Made by a program: the position numbers and the translations under genes
Shown here: positions 13,098-25,800 of the stretch, one piece after another
Layout of the letters: the number at the start of each line of letters is the position of its first letter
Position numbering within the stretch: position 1 is the first letter of the stretch
Notes under the pieces: generated by a model
Databases searched by the model: none
Seen by the model: the letters and a program-made list of their open reading frames with translations, nothing else
What the model was told of the DNA's origin: nothing
Source of the DNA: Patella vulgata
Lineage: Eukaryota; Mollusca; Gastropoda; Patellidae
DNA: 64,000 nucleotides
Assembly: GCF_932274485.2 (NCBI RefSeq)
Contig: NC_065879.2
Location: forward strand, 60,905,459 to 60,969,458
Direction of reading: 5' to 3'

Positions 13098-13476
13098 TTA
13101 AAGCCTTGGTGCACCAGAAGGCCACTAATAATTTTACAGCCTGTAGACGACAAAGCCTGGTCACTTACATACAATTACAGTTGACTTTAATCCAGTTGCA
13201 AGTAGTTGCCACTTAATATGACTGACTTTTTTTGTAATTGAATAAAAACCACAAGGTTAGGCATCTTGCTACATACAATCAAGATCGACACCACACAGAT
13301 AAACAGACCTCTGAGCAGAGTAGCCAATGATCAGTAAACATTTTTTTGAAGGCCACTGGTCCATTCCAGTTAACCCTGCCTCCTTCCCCTACCCACCCAT
13401 GTAAACATCATTAATTATCAGCTTGATATCTTACATTAAAATTTATTGAAGACAGACTATAGCCTGTAAGTATGTA

Positions 13477-13729
13477 GCATGTGCGCGCTGTGTCATAAGG
13501 TCTGTCATTGAGTCAACTGACGTGGTTTCGATTCCCCGGATGTACGGGACAAGGAGTAGGGTAGCTTATCCATCCTAGTGGGTTTTCTCCAGGTCCTCCA
13601 GTTTCCCCCCACTGCTAAAAATGCCTACGCACAAGCGAATTATTGAAATAAAACTGAACCATGTGTTAGTCCTGAATTGACCTAGTTTGTGTTGAGTGGA
13701 TGTTAAACCCAATTTCTCTCTCTCTCTCT
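13477..13729 (+). mobile_element. SINE family 1, 5'-truncated copy
   Basis: Starts within the tRNA-like head, losing box A, yet has a clean 13-bp duplication CTGTAAGTATGTA (13464-13476, 13730-13742). It was therefore truncated during insertion rather than eroded later. Confidence 0.88.
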
Positions 13730-14084
13730 CTGTAAGTATGTATGAAGTATTGTTGATATATGGCAAAGAGAATGTTGAACTTTGTCTGGAATATTTCATC
13801 AACATTGGCTACTAGCCAGATTAATAGCAGTATGGCACAGGAAGCAGGAATATATATAATATATATAAATAAACAAACAATGGAGTTAAAACAGACAGAC
13901 AAACACTTGTAACTTACATTACTGCAGAACAATAATACACTAAACTCAACTATACCTCAATAAATCAAAACACAGTCTGTATGTATACAGACAACTTATC
14001 AAATCTGAAAAAAATGAAGATAAGCAGTTTCTGTGTATGCTCATGTAGTGTAAACTACAGGAAGCTGAAGCTTTGAAGTTTCCA

Positions 14085-15925
14085 TTTCAACATATCGATG
14101 GCTGAGTATGCATATGTTACATGTCCATTTTTCTTGTTTCGAGAAAATCGCATTTTAAACTTTTGAATTCCTATTTCAAATCAGGGAATTATCTGAACAT
14201 GATGTACTATAATATATATGTTATATATTGGTTGGTACTACACAAATCGAGATGATCATTTGAATGAAATTGGTTCCTGACTTCTGGCAAATTGGTTCCA
14301 TATGGACATATCGTTTATACAAATTGGACTTTTAAAACAGGCCCACATTTTGATGGACATAATGCCATGTTAGTTATATAATATGCACAGGAATGAGTTC
14401 AATTTTAAGAAATATTGAGCCATTGTGTACTCTGTCATGTAATGACCCATTTTAAAGATAGGTTGCCAGGCAACGAAACATACACCCACAGTGGCTAAAT
14501 CGTCTGACCAGTCGACAAGGGTTGTCGCATATTTATTCCTTTGTAGGTAATTGGGGGCCTTTACAAGACAGTTCCATACAGATCAGATTATAATTTTTGC
14601 CGTTTGAGGGTTCACAAGGTTCTACAAATTGAAACTAAGGGTCTCAACTCTGGAAGTAATCTACAGAAATTGTTAAAATTTGACAGGCTTTTTCGTTTCA
14701 CAAATTTAAATGATGCATATAAATTTCATACATATCGGATGATAACTTTCATCAATCAAGCATTAACAAGGTTGAACAAAGTGAAACTAGGGCAATAACT
14801 CTAGAAGTAATAAACGGAAATTGCTGAAATTCAATAGGATTCTTCTCTTTACTAATTTAAATGACGGATGTAAATTTCATACAGATCGGCAGATAACTTT
14901 TGATGTTAGAGCATTCACAAAATTCAATAAAGTGAAACAAGGGCCATAACTCTAGACGTAATAAACAGAAATTGCTGAAATTTAATAAGCTTCTTTGTTT
15001 CACTACTTTAAATAATGCATATAAATTTCAGAAAGATCGGATGATAACTTTTGGCCTTAGAGCGTTCACAAGGTTCAATAAAGTGAAACAAGGGCCATAA
15101 CTCTAGACGTAATACACAGAAATTGCTGAAATTCAATAGGCTTCGTCGTTTCACTAATTCAAATAATGCATATAAATTTCAGAAAGATAGGATGATAATT
15201 TTTGGGGTTAGAGCGTTCACAAGGTTAAACAAAGTTAAACAAGGGTCAGAACTCTAGAAGTGATAAACAGAAATTGCTGAAATTCAATAGGCGTCTCAGT
15301 TTCCCTAATTTAAATATTGCATATAAATTTCACAAAGATTGGATGTTAACTTTTGGCATTAGAGCGTTCACAAGGTTCAATAAAGTGAAACAAGGGCCAT
15401 AACTCTAGATGTAACACACAGAAATAGCTGAAATTCAATAAGCTTCTTCGTTTCACTAATTTAAATAATGCATATCAATTGGATTATAACTTTTGGCGTT
15501 AGAGCGTTCACAATAAATTGTTTACGATGGACGGACCGACGGATGGGGGCGACCAGCAATATACGTCCACATTTCTATGTGGGCGTATAAAAATACATTG
15601 ACACAAACTTTAATGTTTAGACCCCTGACAGCCTGTTTTGTAGGCGATATGTCCACTGATTCCTGTTTAGTGTTATGAGCTTTCAGTAGACAAAAGTTAC
15701 ATGTCCACAAATATCACTTTTGCATACTAAACTGTTGCTGAATAGGGACATGTGCTATATGTTTTCATGGCAATAACATGATACTCTAATTAATCTGAAC
15801 TAACAGCATTTACACAGTAGAAGGGCGCATGTTTATGCTATTCAAAAAGGTCAAAACATCATTTTGACCAAAACTGGACATGTAACATTTGCATACTCAG
15901 CCATCGATATCTTCTCCCTCTGAAA
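14085..15925. repeat. Inverted repeats enclosing a type-A array element
   Basis: TATCGATGGCTGAGTATGCA (14094) is mirrored by TGCATACTCAGCCATCGATA (15891), and the match continues inward through GTTACATGTCCA. The two arms bracket the array element 14454-15593, so the latter probably inserted into an older foldback element. Confidence 0.65.
14454..15593 (+). mobile_element. Hairpin-ended array element, type A core, best complete copy
   Basis: Left end AAAGATAGGTTGCCAGGCAAC followed by ATACACCCACAG and GTTGTCGCATATTTATTC; right end CCACATTTCTATGTGGGCGTA hairpin at about 15567-15593. The core is about six monomers of 151 bp (GAGCGTTCACAAGG at about 15059, 15211, 15362). The monomer is related to type B: both hold GGGCCATAACTCT, GGCTTCTTCGT and ATAACTTT in the same order. 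There is no ORF other than readings of the array. Confidence 0.82.
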
Positions 15926-16049
15926 GCCTGAGACATGAAGTTTCAACTAAATTTGTAACTCATGGAAACAAAATATGATAAATCAAAGATGATCAGATCT
16001 GAAGAGGTTAAACTTTGTCTAAAATCAACCATTGTACGGAAGACCATGT

Positions 16050-16915
16050 CAATCAAATATCAATCAGGGGCCATAATCCAAGCAGTTATTTGCTCAAATG
16101 TGCGAATATCACGAGGGACTGAGATCTTTGGGATATAAAGATATATTTTAAGTTTCGTCAAAATCAGAAAATATTGTGACCTCTAGTGGGTCCACAACCT
16201 TCGTATTACATACTTGTACACAATTTGCGTACACAGATGACCATTTTGTCGTGTAGTTTTGTTTCCAATTTCCAGAAATTCGAACTGAATCTTCATATGG
16301 TGTAACGGTGACATATTTAAACATTTTCTAAAATCGGATAAAATTTGTGACCTCTAGAGGGTCAACAAGCTAAAAACATGATTTTTCGTTTAATAATCAG
16401 GGGCCATAATCCAGGAAGTTACGGTCCAATATGGGCTAATATCGAAAGAACCAAGTTCGTTGAGATATAAAAACCTATTTTAAATTTCATCAAAATCGGA
16501 TCAAAATTGTGACCTCTAGAGGTCACACATACATTAACACAATTTGGCAGTTTTGGTCCAATTTTCAAGAAATTGAAAACAACCATGATTATGGTCTAGA
16601 GAGCTTGTCATGTTAATAAATGTCTAAATAATAGTTTATATAACATTTGAAGCCAAAATAAAGACCTGCAACAGGCAGATTTGGCTCTTACATAATGCAT
16701 CTTCAAATAGTGTGTATGTCATATCAATCGGATGGTAAATTTAGCCTCTAGAGCATCCACGACATTTTGAAAGTAACCAAGGACCATATATGTAACTCTA
16801 GCAGTAATTATCGCAAAACATTCAAACTTTAGCCCGTAGAGTGTCCTCAAACAATTGTGGACAACGGATGGTGGTTATGACAATATACAACCACATTTCA
16901 AAGCATGCAGATAAA
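16050..16915 (+). repeat. Type C array fragment with type B remnant
   Basis: Type C halves repeat at about 16065, 16185, 16330 and 16400 (CAGGGGCCATAATCCA, GACCTCTAGAGG). A MITE E remnant follows (16620-16700), then a degraded type-B end with CAATTGTGGACAACGG at about 16850. Confidence 0.65.
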
Positions 16916-17204
16916 AATGAATTTTGTTGTACATGTAGAAAGATGTGTTTTATTTCTGTCTGTGTTTAACTACATCTAGCATATTTCTGTCTGATGGCGT
17001 GATAAAGTTTGATCTACAATAATTGCTGATATTTTAATGGAATTGATTTTCGACTAAAATAACCTGAGATTGGTGGTTTTAGTAAAACCCCATACCATTT
17101 ATAGATAAATCAATTCATTTATCACAGCAGACATTTTGTCTACAACTCGAGTGCATCTTGTGGTTGTTATGTTGCTGAGATAACTTACTATAAATGTGAC
17201 AAAA

Positions 17205-17375
17205 AAATAGAAGTGATAAGGCCTATATTTAGCATGATTGTAATAAGGCCTATCATGCGCATGGAAGTAATAGGCCTATCATTGGAATGGAAATGATGAA
17301 GTCTACCTTTTGCACAAAAGTAATAAGGTCTATCACAGGCAAGGAAGTGATAAGACCTATCCTGAGCATTGGAAG
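17205..17375 (+). repeat. Degenerate minisatellite
   Basis: Six or so units of 25-33 bp built on AAGTAATAAGGCCTATC followed by a variable GC-A-GG segment. Confidence 0.6.
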
Positions 17376-17388
17376 AAAATAATACAAA

Positions 17389-17570
17389 GATAGATTGCCA
17401 GGCAAGGAAACAACGCCTACAGTCGCCAAGCCATCCTTTCAGTCCACAAAGGTTGTCGCATAATGGGAGAATTTACAAGAATTATCGGAATGAATAAATG
17501 AACGAAATGCCAGATGAAGCCACGACCACTAATAAAGAATTGACATGACCAGACAAACAGAAGGAAGACT
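17389..17570 (+). mobile_element. Left-end fragment of a hairpin-ended element
   Basis: AAAGATAGATTGCCAGGCAAGG is followed by ACGCCTACAGTCGCCAAG and GGTTGTCGCATAAT. No matching right end follows. Confidence 0.6.
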
Positions 17571-18004
17571 GTACCGGGCCACACACTGAAAACCCCAAGG
17601 AAGAGTTGCACCATCCTGCCTAGTCTCGGTCACACAGAACCTCCTAGTCTTCAACATATTTGTCTGAATGATAGAGACTAAGCCTTGTCATTCAACCGTA
17701 CTAAACGACCAGACAAAACAATAAGATTCTTTTTTTTACCTGCATGTGCATTTTTGTGTTTGTTTATCTTCTTTTTTTTCTGTACATAACCTACACGTAT
17801 ACAAATGCCATTATTATTAATATCAGCTAAATAGCTTTCTAAATAATTATTACTTTTATTCTCCAAGATATCACTTGGGTGGAAGCAGATGTTAATTATT
17901 AATTAAACAATTATTCACATGAAAAACCCAAGGTAGCATCAATGGTCCGATCTACTTTATCTGCTATACTACTAGCATCCTGCATCCGCCACAATAAAAA
18001 TTAG
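17571..18004. other. No gene seen
   Basis: Contains poly-T/poly-A tracts (17730, 17770). Nothing recognised. Confidence 0.55.
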
Positions 18005-18690
18005 TTGGTTACATCAATGATCACAGCTTGTATGACAGTTTTAAAGGCGAAGATCTTGATGCAAAATCTCGTATTGCTTCCTAGTTTCCGCCTATCAAAT
18101 TCCTTAGACGACGTTAAAATCTGGATGCTACACAATCAACTAAAGATGAACGACGACAAAACCAAGGTTATTATATTCGGTAACAGCCGTCAGCTCCACA
18201 AGTCTACCATCCATGAACTAAGAGTTGTGGATTCTGTAGTTGAGTTTCATCCCTTGTTAAATTCAAGATGCATTTGGACGAAAACTTAAACTTTAAACAT
18301 CACATTGCCTAGAAGACGAGTTCTGCTGCTTCGACAATGTTCAACATGCGGAAATTGAGACCCTTTCTTTTGCGAGAACTATCTCTTCAAATTGCCAGCT
18401 CTTTAGTTTTCTCCCATATGGATTATGGAAATAGTCTGTTCTATGATCTGCCAGCAGCTACTCTTCAACCTCTCCAACGAATTTAAAATTTTACTGCAAA
18501 ACTAATTCTTGGTGTTAGTTACAAACCATAGCTCTACTGCTGCTCTGAAAGAACTCCATATATTGCCATTTGAAATCTGACGCCAATTTAAGCTACTGGT
18601 AAAGGTTTATACATGTAAGTGTCTCAATAACCTTGCCCCTGCCTATCTTTCTGAATTACTAGTCCCAAATTTCATCATACAAGACAAGAT
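18005..18690 (+). pseudogene. Non-LTR retrotransposon (LINE) reverse-transcriptase C-terminal relic
   Basis: Conceptual translation shows the end of a LINE reverse transcriptase and its thumb region: LKMNDDKTKVIIFGN (about 18140), LDENLNFKHHI (18274), an LRPFL block, HMDYGNSLFYDLP (about 18415), LQRI, and LNNLAPAYLSELL (about 18625). These match the pattern of Jockey/CR1/L2-group elements. The frame shifts at least once near 18270 and there are in-frame stops near 18485 and 18530, so it is dead. The 5' part (endonuclease, RT core) is missing. Confidence 0.8.
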
Positions 18691-18944
18691 CGTCATCACA
18701 AAACATGTTATTGATACACAAAACATTTGCAGATAGTGTAACACTTTGGTCCTTGAGACAATTTTGGTTCTTTGCAAAATTGTTACTTTACTCTGTCTAT
18801 AGAGTTAAATCACATGTACTTAATGAATGTGAATATATAGTTATACATGAACATAAAAAAACAGTGATATTTTGGTTAAATCATAATCATAGTCAAAATA
18901 TCCATCAAATTCTGGCTGTTTATTGACCTATGGTTGGTAGACCA

Positions 18945-21480
18945 AAATAAGGTAACTTCTCCTATCTTAGTTGTGGGGAATAAAGAGGTTTAATGTCAAG
19001 GTTATCGAAAACCTGCAGAAATTAGGGGGTATAAATTAGGGTGTAGAAGCGAGTTGGATGAGAACTCATTAAGAAATTCCTAGCTGCCATTATATTGAGA
19101 ACGAGGAACCTGCAAAGCCATTACATTGTATAGCTTAGCAATAAAGTTGTGAAACTATTTTATGCTGTAGTCTTGTTACGATCAACAAGAAACAAGCACA
19201 ACAAGTAAGAAGTCCTATAGTACTACAGTATTTATTTGGGGCCGTGAATCCGGAAGCAGATAGAATTAGCCAATTTTTTTTGTGAGTATATTTTTTTCAA
19301 TTTTCACTAATTTCTATCTGTAATAATGGCTGAGGAATTTTATAGAAATTTAGGTGCCCAGTTGATAGGCTTGTCTTCCTCTATTTCCACAAATTCGGTA
19401 TGGAATATATATGAAGGGAATCCGAATTTAAGGAATGGATTAAAAATATTGAAAAATATTGTGTTCTGGCCATTTCAATCAAGTTGAGGGGTTGTAAGTC
19501 ATTTTATTCAAAGAAAAATGATAGCAGACGCGAATGTTACATGGGATGCATTAAAACAAGATCTAATTGGTACTTTTTCGGAAATTACGGATACACAACA
19601 GGCATTGGCAATATTAACAAAAATCAAACAGAAACCCATAGAAAATGTGCAAGTTTTTGCAGAAAATTTGTTATCATTTGCCGCTGAAGCATTTCCAGGT
19701 TATACCTGACAGCCGGAATTTGACAGAGAATTAATTAATTTCTTTGTAGATGGACTTCAGCACGAATATATCAAAACAAAAGATTCGCTTTAAGATTAGG
19801 AGGGCAACATGAACAAATATATACAAATAGCGAACATGAACCTATGGATATCGATTATGTAAGAAACCGCACGTGTGGAATGTGTTTTCATCATGGTCAC
19901 GCAAGTCTTGAATGTCAACAAAGGCGAGGGGTAAACGAGGTTAAGGCGAGTTTTCAGGGAAATACAACTTGTGGGTTTTGTGGCATAGAAGGACATTTTA
20001 AACGTGACTGTAGGAAATTTGCTGACTATCTTAAATCAAATCCAAAATTTAAACGATGAGATACATCAGTTAAGCCTAAAACACTACGGAAACGGGAAAA
20101 CTAAGATGCTCTTTCCAGGGGGCTGACGGAAAGAGTAGATATCAAAGGCCTTTATCTGGTATAAATGTTTCTGGCTGCTCTAGCTCGTGTTTGATTAAAA
20201 TAGAAAAACATAATTTTAGATCATTAGTTGACACAGGGGCTCAAGTGTCTTTAATTAGTTAGCAGGTGTATGATTCTTTAAAATATAAACCAAAACTGGA
20301 CAAAAGTAAAATTATATTACAGTCAGTATATGGTATTGAACTTAAATTGGTAGGTTCTGCAAACTTGGAATTTCAAATTAAGGGTAAAAATTTAAGACAA
20401 GTGTTTCATGTTGTTAACAATAGGAACAGAAACGTAATTTTAGGTCGAGATTTTCTTGTTTCTCATGGCTGTGGGCTTTTTTGATTTATGAAAATTGGTA
20501 AAATGTATGTTTCCTTGGATAATGATGCAGTAATATCTTCTGTTTTGCGAGTAGCAAACGAGGTAATTTTAAAACCTCTGACAAGGTATGTCATTCATTA
20601 TGTGAAATTGAAGAAACATAGTTATGACAGTGGGCGAGATTTATTCATGGTTGAACAAGCAACAATTCATTGTTCAGCATGAAACGTGCTAAAAGTTTAG
20701 GCAAAAGAATCCTAGTTTTTATTGTTAACGGTACGAACAAAACATTTCGACTAAAAAGCGTGTGTGTTATTGGTCGCACTGTCAAGGCGATAGCATCAAG
20801 ACGATAGCGTCGGTGGATCAGATTTTACAGGGAACCTTGCAGTGTACTGATGCTAATTTAAATGAAAAATTTGCTAAGATTAATGTGCCAGATACGGAAC
20901 GTGTTAAGTTATTTAATCTTTTGAAGAAAAATCATGAGTTAGGAAATACAGATACTGTAAAAATGACTATTGACACGGGTAACCATTTCCTCATCAAACA
21001 ACGGGCATATCGTACTCCCTTAACTTCTAGACCTATTGTTCATACGACAATTGACGAGATGTTACGTAATAATATAATATAAGAGAGTAACAGTCCTTGG
21101 TCGTTTCCTATTGTCTTAGTGGACAAGAAAGATGGAACAAAAAGATTTTGCGATGACTTTCGGAAGCTTAATAAAATTACTAAAACTGTTAGTTGGCCCC
21201 TTCCATTGATTGAGGACATGTTAGGGAGATTAGATAAGTCAGAATACTTCACTACTCTGGATATGAAATCAGGGTATTGGCAAGTTTTGGTAGATGAAAA
21301 AGATAAGGAAAAGACAGCATTTGTATGCCATAGAGGTTTGTTTGAATTTAATGTAATGTCATTTGGAATTAATAATTGTCCAAGTATTTTCTCGCATTTA
21401 ATGGCACACGTTCTTAAAGGACTCGAAGATTTTGCAATAGCATATATTGATGATATACTAATTTATTCTCGTTCCTGATC
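18945..21480 (+). mobile_element. Fossil Ty3/gypsy-type LTR retrotransposon, 5' portion
   Basis: In order: an LTR-like leader with a polyadenylation-type motif near 19140; a gag-like region from about 19326; a nucleocapsid with two CCHC zinc knuckles (about 19870-20030); an aspartic protease signature around 20230 (VDTGAQVS); and a reverse-transcriptase core (21119-21478) with LDMKSGYWQV and YIDDIL motifs of the Ty3/gypsy type. RNase H, integrase and a matching 3' LTR are not seen, so the element is truncated, and it carries several breaks. It looks old and inactive. The exact lineage is not assigned. Confidence 0.8.
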
Positions 21481-22768
21481 ACTGATCAGTTCAGGAAAAA
21501 GTATTACGTATTTGATTAGAGTTTTGTAATAATAAATATACTTGTTATCGTGATTAGCTGTTGTTTTAGTGATCAGTAGTTATACGATTAACTATTTTGT
21601 ACATTGAATATTGTCCTTTATATGATTGGGATTTCTCTGTATCATTGTTATTTTAATTTGTACTTCTTAATAAAATTTTAACAACTTCACAATGTAGCCT
21701 ATCTGTTTTATTACTCATATTAGGGGTTTCAGGTCACGTGACTTTAGCGTGAAATCTGACAGCCAGCGGCTGAAATATAGCCTGCTTCAATCTACGATTC
21801 TGAATTACTATTTTATTTAAATGTAGGGCCTAATTACTAGCAATTGTGTTGTAATAGTTTATCAATCTCAATATCTGCAAAGATTCAGACTCAAAATTTA
21901 ATATTTAATATTGGTAAATAATAGTGTAAAAACCTATTTGACCGTAAGAAAATCTTAGGGGAAATCCTATCACGGGGAGTCAATGCGGTGTGAGCTGACT
22001 CCTACTGCGCATGCGCTAAACAGTAATCACGCACCAGGAACCATCTTACACTGTCACACCAGGTTTAAGTTCGTGACTTTGCCCTCTTAACCTTGAACAT
22101 TGCCCAAGCTTTGACCCTCTAACCACCGGCGGCTGGTCAGTTGTGAAAATTCCCTTGAAGAAAGATTTGATTGGATGGTCAAAAACCCAAGATTTCGCTC
22201 TTAGTACAGCGATGGCTAGAGAGGGATTTCTCGGGTCATTGCTTCATGAATATGATTTATTCTGACGTTAAAATTCAATTGCAATTCTTGTTATTATTTT
22301 TTTTCTTCTGAGAACAGCTTTCATGAGCTACGGGCCACGGGCCTTTTGTAGAAATGTCAGACAGACAGATTATTCGAATATGATTTCTTCCACAAAACAA
22401 ACGAAAAGCTCTCTGATATTTGAATATAAATGACAACAGACCTTTCTATCGACGCATAAAAACGATTTATAAAATTTTAGAAAAGAGCAAAAAGAAAAAC
22501 TCACTAAATACTAATAGACGTCAGCATTCGGCAACACCTCCAGCAAAAAGCACTTGCCAATGACAGTCTGTAGACAAAACCAAGCGATAACCATATTTTT
22601 AATTGCATATTTTTGTGAAAATAAATTTTTCACTAAATTAGAATACTGTCTCATATAGTATCGCAATAACAGTTTGAAACTGATGGATGTTAAATTTTGT
22701 TTATTACAAATTAGTCATGAATAGTACTTTAAACATTTTTATTTTATCGGTTAGTGTGTCTGAGTAAA
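21481..22768 (+). other. 5' flank of the ASB-like gene
   Basis: Largely free of the window's repeat families. Includes GTCACGTGAC (about 21732) and the NRF1-like site (22006). Probably contains the promoter and 5' UTR; the transcription start is not determinable. Confidence 0.45.
22006..22017. promoter_or_regulatory. NRF1-like palindromic site upstream of the ASB-like gene
   Basis: TGCGCATGCGCT matches the NRF1 consensus (YGCGCAYGCGCR) that is common in metazoan core promoters. It lies about 750 bases upstream of the proposed start codon, in sequence free of recognised repeats. No clear TATA box is seen. The regulatory role is inference. Confidence 0.4.
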
Positions 22769-22804
22769 ATGGCTGACTATAGAGACATTCGAGATGAAAT
22801 TGAG
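22769..22804 (+). CDS. First coding exon of the ASB-like gene
   Basis: The exon encodes the 12 residues MADYRDIRDEIE and ends in GAG followed by a GTGAGA donor. The ATG context (AAAATGG) is favourable. It ends in phase 0, and the next recognised ankyrin-gene exon at 33377 begins in phase 0 without a start codon of its own, so the two fit. A further small exon in the 10.6-kb intron cannot be excluded, and the link would be shown by one spliced transcript. Confidence 0.65.
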
Positions 22805-25800
22805 GTGAGATTTGAACCATGATTTGTATGTTTTGTGTGGTAATAATGAGTGAAAGCTGGTCCTCCAATATCGATTCTCTACTACTACTACTACCTGGTG
22901 CTTTAACGTCTGCTTCCACAGAAGTGATATCGCAGACAAGACAGGAGAGCCGAAGCTTCTTCCTGACCAGTGTTTTTAGAAGGCATTGCATTGGCTATTA
23001 AAGTAGCTAAGTCTCTAACTCAATATCATCCAAAGTCATACACGTTGAAAATACGAATTATTTGTTAATTCAAATCAACGTTGATGTTGTGATCTTACCA
23101 GGAAAAGACAGGCTTCTGATATCCAATATTTAAAACAAAATAAACATTTTACATTGGTACACGAATCGTGTACCATAGGCCCATAGGGCGTTGTAGCGTC
23201 ATTTGCAACAAGTGACCAGAAAGAACGAGGCTAGACATATTCAACTGGAGAACCTGCTCAATAGACTGGAATAACCAGACGCCAGAAATTGCTATAGGGT
23301 TGAGACACAGGCCGTATTTCGCTGGACATAACTGATTTGAAATTAAGAATCAAAACGGAAACAATTGAATGTAAATCAGTTTATATACAATCAGATTACA
23401 TTATTATATGCGTTGCGACCCATTTGGATCAATTAGTAGGTCCCAAATATTAGCTATTTAGCTCCTTTAATTGTTACGACGAGTCGTAAAAATAGTCCTC
23501 AGGCTATTGTTACGACGATGCTTTCAGAGCCCTCCATCGTCAAAGTTTAGGGTTAGGGTTAAGCCTAACCCTAATCAGGCCCGGATCCCGGATTTTGTCA
23601 AGGGGGGGGGGGGCTAGTACTCCAGAGTGTCTTGAGGTTTCGTTCACACGTAACCACAAGATTCCTGAAGCTGTACTTATTTGAAGCTAACTGCGACTGA
23701 ATTGTTGGTGCATCAAATAGCCACGAGCTGAAAGGCGTCAGTCGATAAATTCGAAATGCCCGTCCTACCTTATTGTGTGATCCATCTCTGAGTCTGAACA
23801 ACAATGACACTAGCTACGAGAACGTAGCTAAAAACGTTGAGATATACTGATGTGTTTGTTTTTAGCTACGATTGGATGCCTTTAGTTCCAAGTGGCAAAC
23901 TCAATTTCTTTATTAATGCATGTAACATCTTTAAAATAGATAAGTTTATGATATTATGATTAATTAAACTTACAGAGGCCAATGTAGTGGCATAACTGTC
24001 GCCTAACTCCAAATATTCGCATTTAAATTAATGAAGCGTTGTTTTTGTCTGACATTTCACCGCCATCGAAATCCATTCATAGTAACTGTGCTTTCGATTG
24101 TCCTTTTGATTGGCTGTTATTAAAGCCTTATATTTAGCCCCACCTTTATGATGACAGCGTATCGTTTAAAAAGATGGCGGTCTTAGTAACGGCTTAACGC
24201 CTCGATTTTAAAAACTATGATTTATACCCGTTTCAGGTAGGATTATATGCTTAATTGTAGTTGGGTGTTGTAGAAATATTATAAATAACAATAAGCAATC
24301 GGTGTTTTGATTAAAACTATTGTCAATTTTGTTTAAAAATGCCTGGTGTGAATCGCTCCCGCAGGTGCAACGTTATAGGTAATGGCCTCATGTCTTATCT
24401 CGAAACACGGAGGGTTGAGAGATTAAGGTTTGTTATCTACAATGACACTAGTTCAGCTCTGAACATAGGTCTCATTACACTAGCCCTGTACGTTCAGAAA
24501 CTCTTTTATTGAATCCTTGTCGAAACTGAGATCCGCCCCAGTAAATCTTACTGGGCAACTTTTTGCTGCTGAACGGTCGTGTGTCAGTCCCCATGAACGC
24601 CTGAACAATATAAATGAACACCTTAGTGAGAATATAAGACCTTGCTTACCTCGTTAGAACCAGTATGAGCGACACAACACGCTGTTAAAAAATACGTCTC
24701 CGTCTTCTAACTGACTTGGCGGACTTCATTGAAAGGGTAACATACAAATTTATGAACTCAGCCATGTAAGATGAAACGAAATTTAGGTAAGCCTCGGAGA
24801 AAAAAAATTGAAATCTTTGAAAAGTTGAGAATCTTCAGTCATTTATTGCTTTGCCTAGCCAAATTACAGTAATTTACAATCGAATTCTTTCATCAAATCC
24901 AATTTTTTCCAGCCCCAGACTTACCTAAATTTCGTTTCAAAACGTATGTATGATGCCGTCCAGTCTTCAACTTTTGGGCTCAGTAGGTGGCACAGTTTAA
25001 TAATAATATTAAATAATATCTTTCTTTTCAAAGGTGAAATTTGGCCAGTGCGCGGCGCCGCCGCCTAGTCACCATGTTAAACGAGGCTCTGCCCCGTCCG
25101 TCTACAATTTGTTTGTGGACACTCTACAGGTCACCATTTTAACCGATTTTGACGGAACTTGGAATATAGGTTTATCTCCAAAAGATAGAAACTTCCTGAA
25201 TTATGGCCCCTGATTGTACGAAAAATTGCATTTTTAGCTTGTGGACCATATAGAGGTCATAATTTTTATCCGATTTAAAAAAATGTATTATTATAACACT
25301 GTTAGTGTTACACCCTAAGGACGGCTGAGTTCGAATTTCTTGAAAATCGACCCAAAACTGACCAACAAAATGGCCGCCCTTCGTTCTCAAATAGCATAAA
25401 AATATGGTATATCAAGGTTGTGGACCCCTATAGAGGTCACAATTTTAATCCTATTTTGATGAAACTTGAAATGTAAGTTTATAACCCAAAGATCTCGGTT
25501 TCTTTCGATATTCACGCATATCGGAACGTAGCTTGCTGAATTATGGGCCCTGATTGTACTAAAAATCGCGATTTTAGCTTGTGAAGCCCATAGAGGTCAT
25601 TATTTTTATCCGATTTAAAAAAACGTATTATTATATCACCGTTAGACCCGAAGGACGACTGAGTTCGAATTTCGTGAAAATCGGCCCAAAACTGACAGAC
25701 AAAATGGTCGCCCCTCGTTCTCAAATAGCGTAGAAATATGATATATAAAGGTTGTGGACCCAATAGAGGTCACAATTTTTATCCGATTTTGTTGAAACTT

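Noticed and set aside
14604-15500. CRISPR-like array
   Set aside because: Monomers are contiguous 150-bp tandem units without unique spacers, in a eukaryotic context with introns and SINEs.
21480-21710. Candidate 3' LTR after the reverse-transcriptase region
   Set aside because: I see no convincing match to the 5' leader, and the intervening domains are absent.
24170-24366. AAGATGGCGG and a later ATG (MPGVNRSRRCNVI) as a separate gene start
   Set aside because: The first frame stops after seven codons and the second lacks a matching downstream exon; kept only as a possible alternative promoter region.
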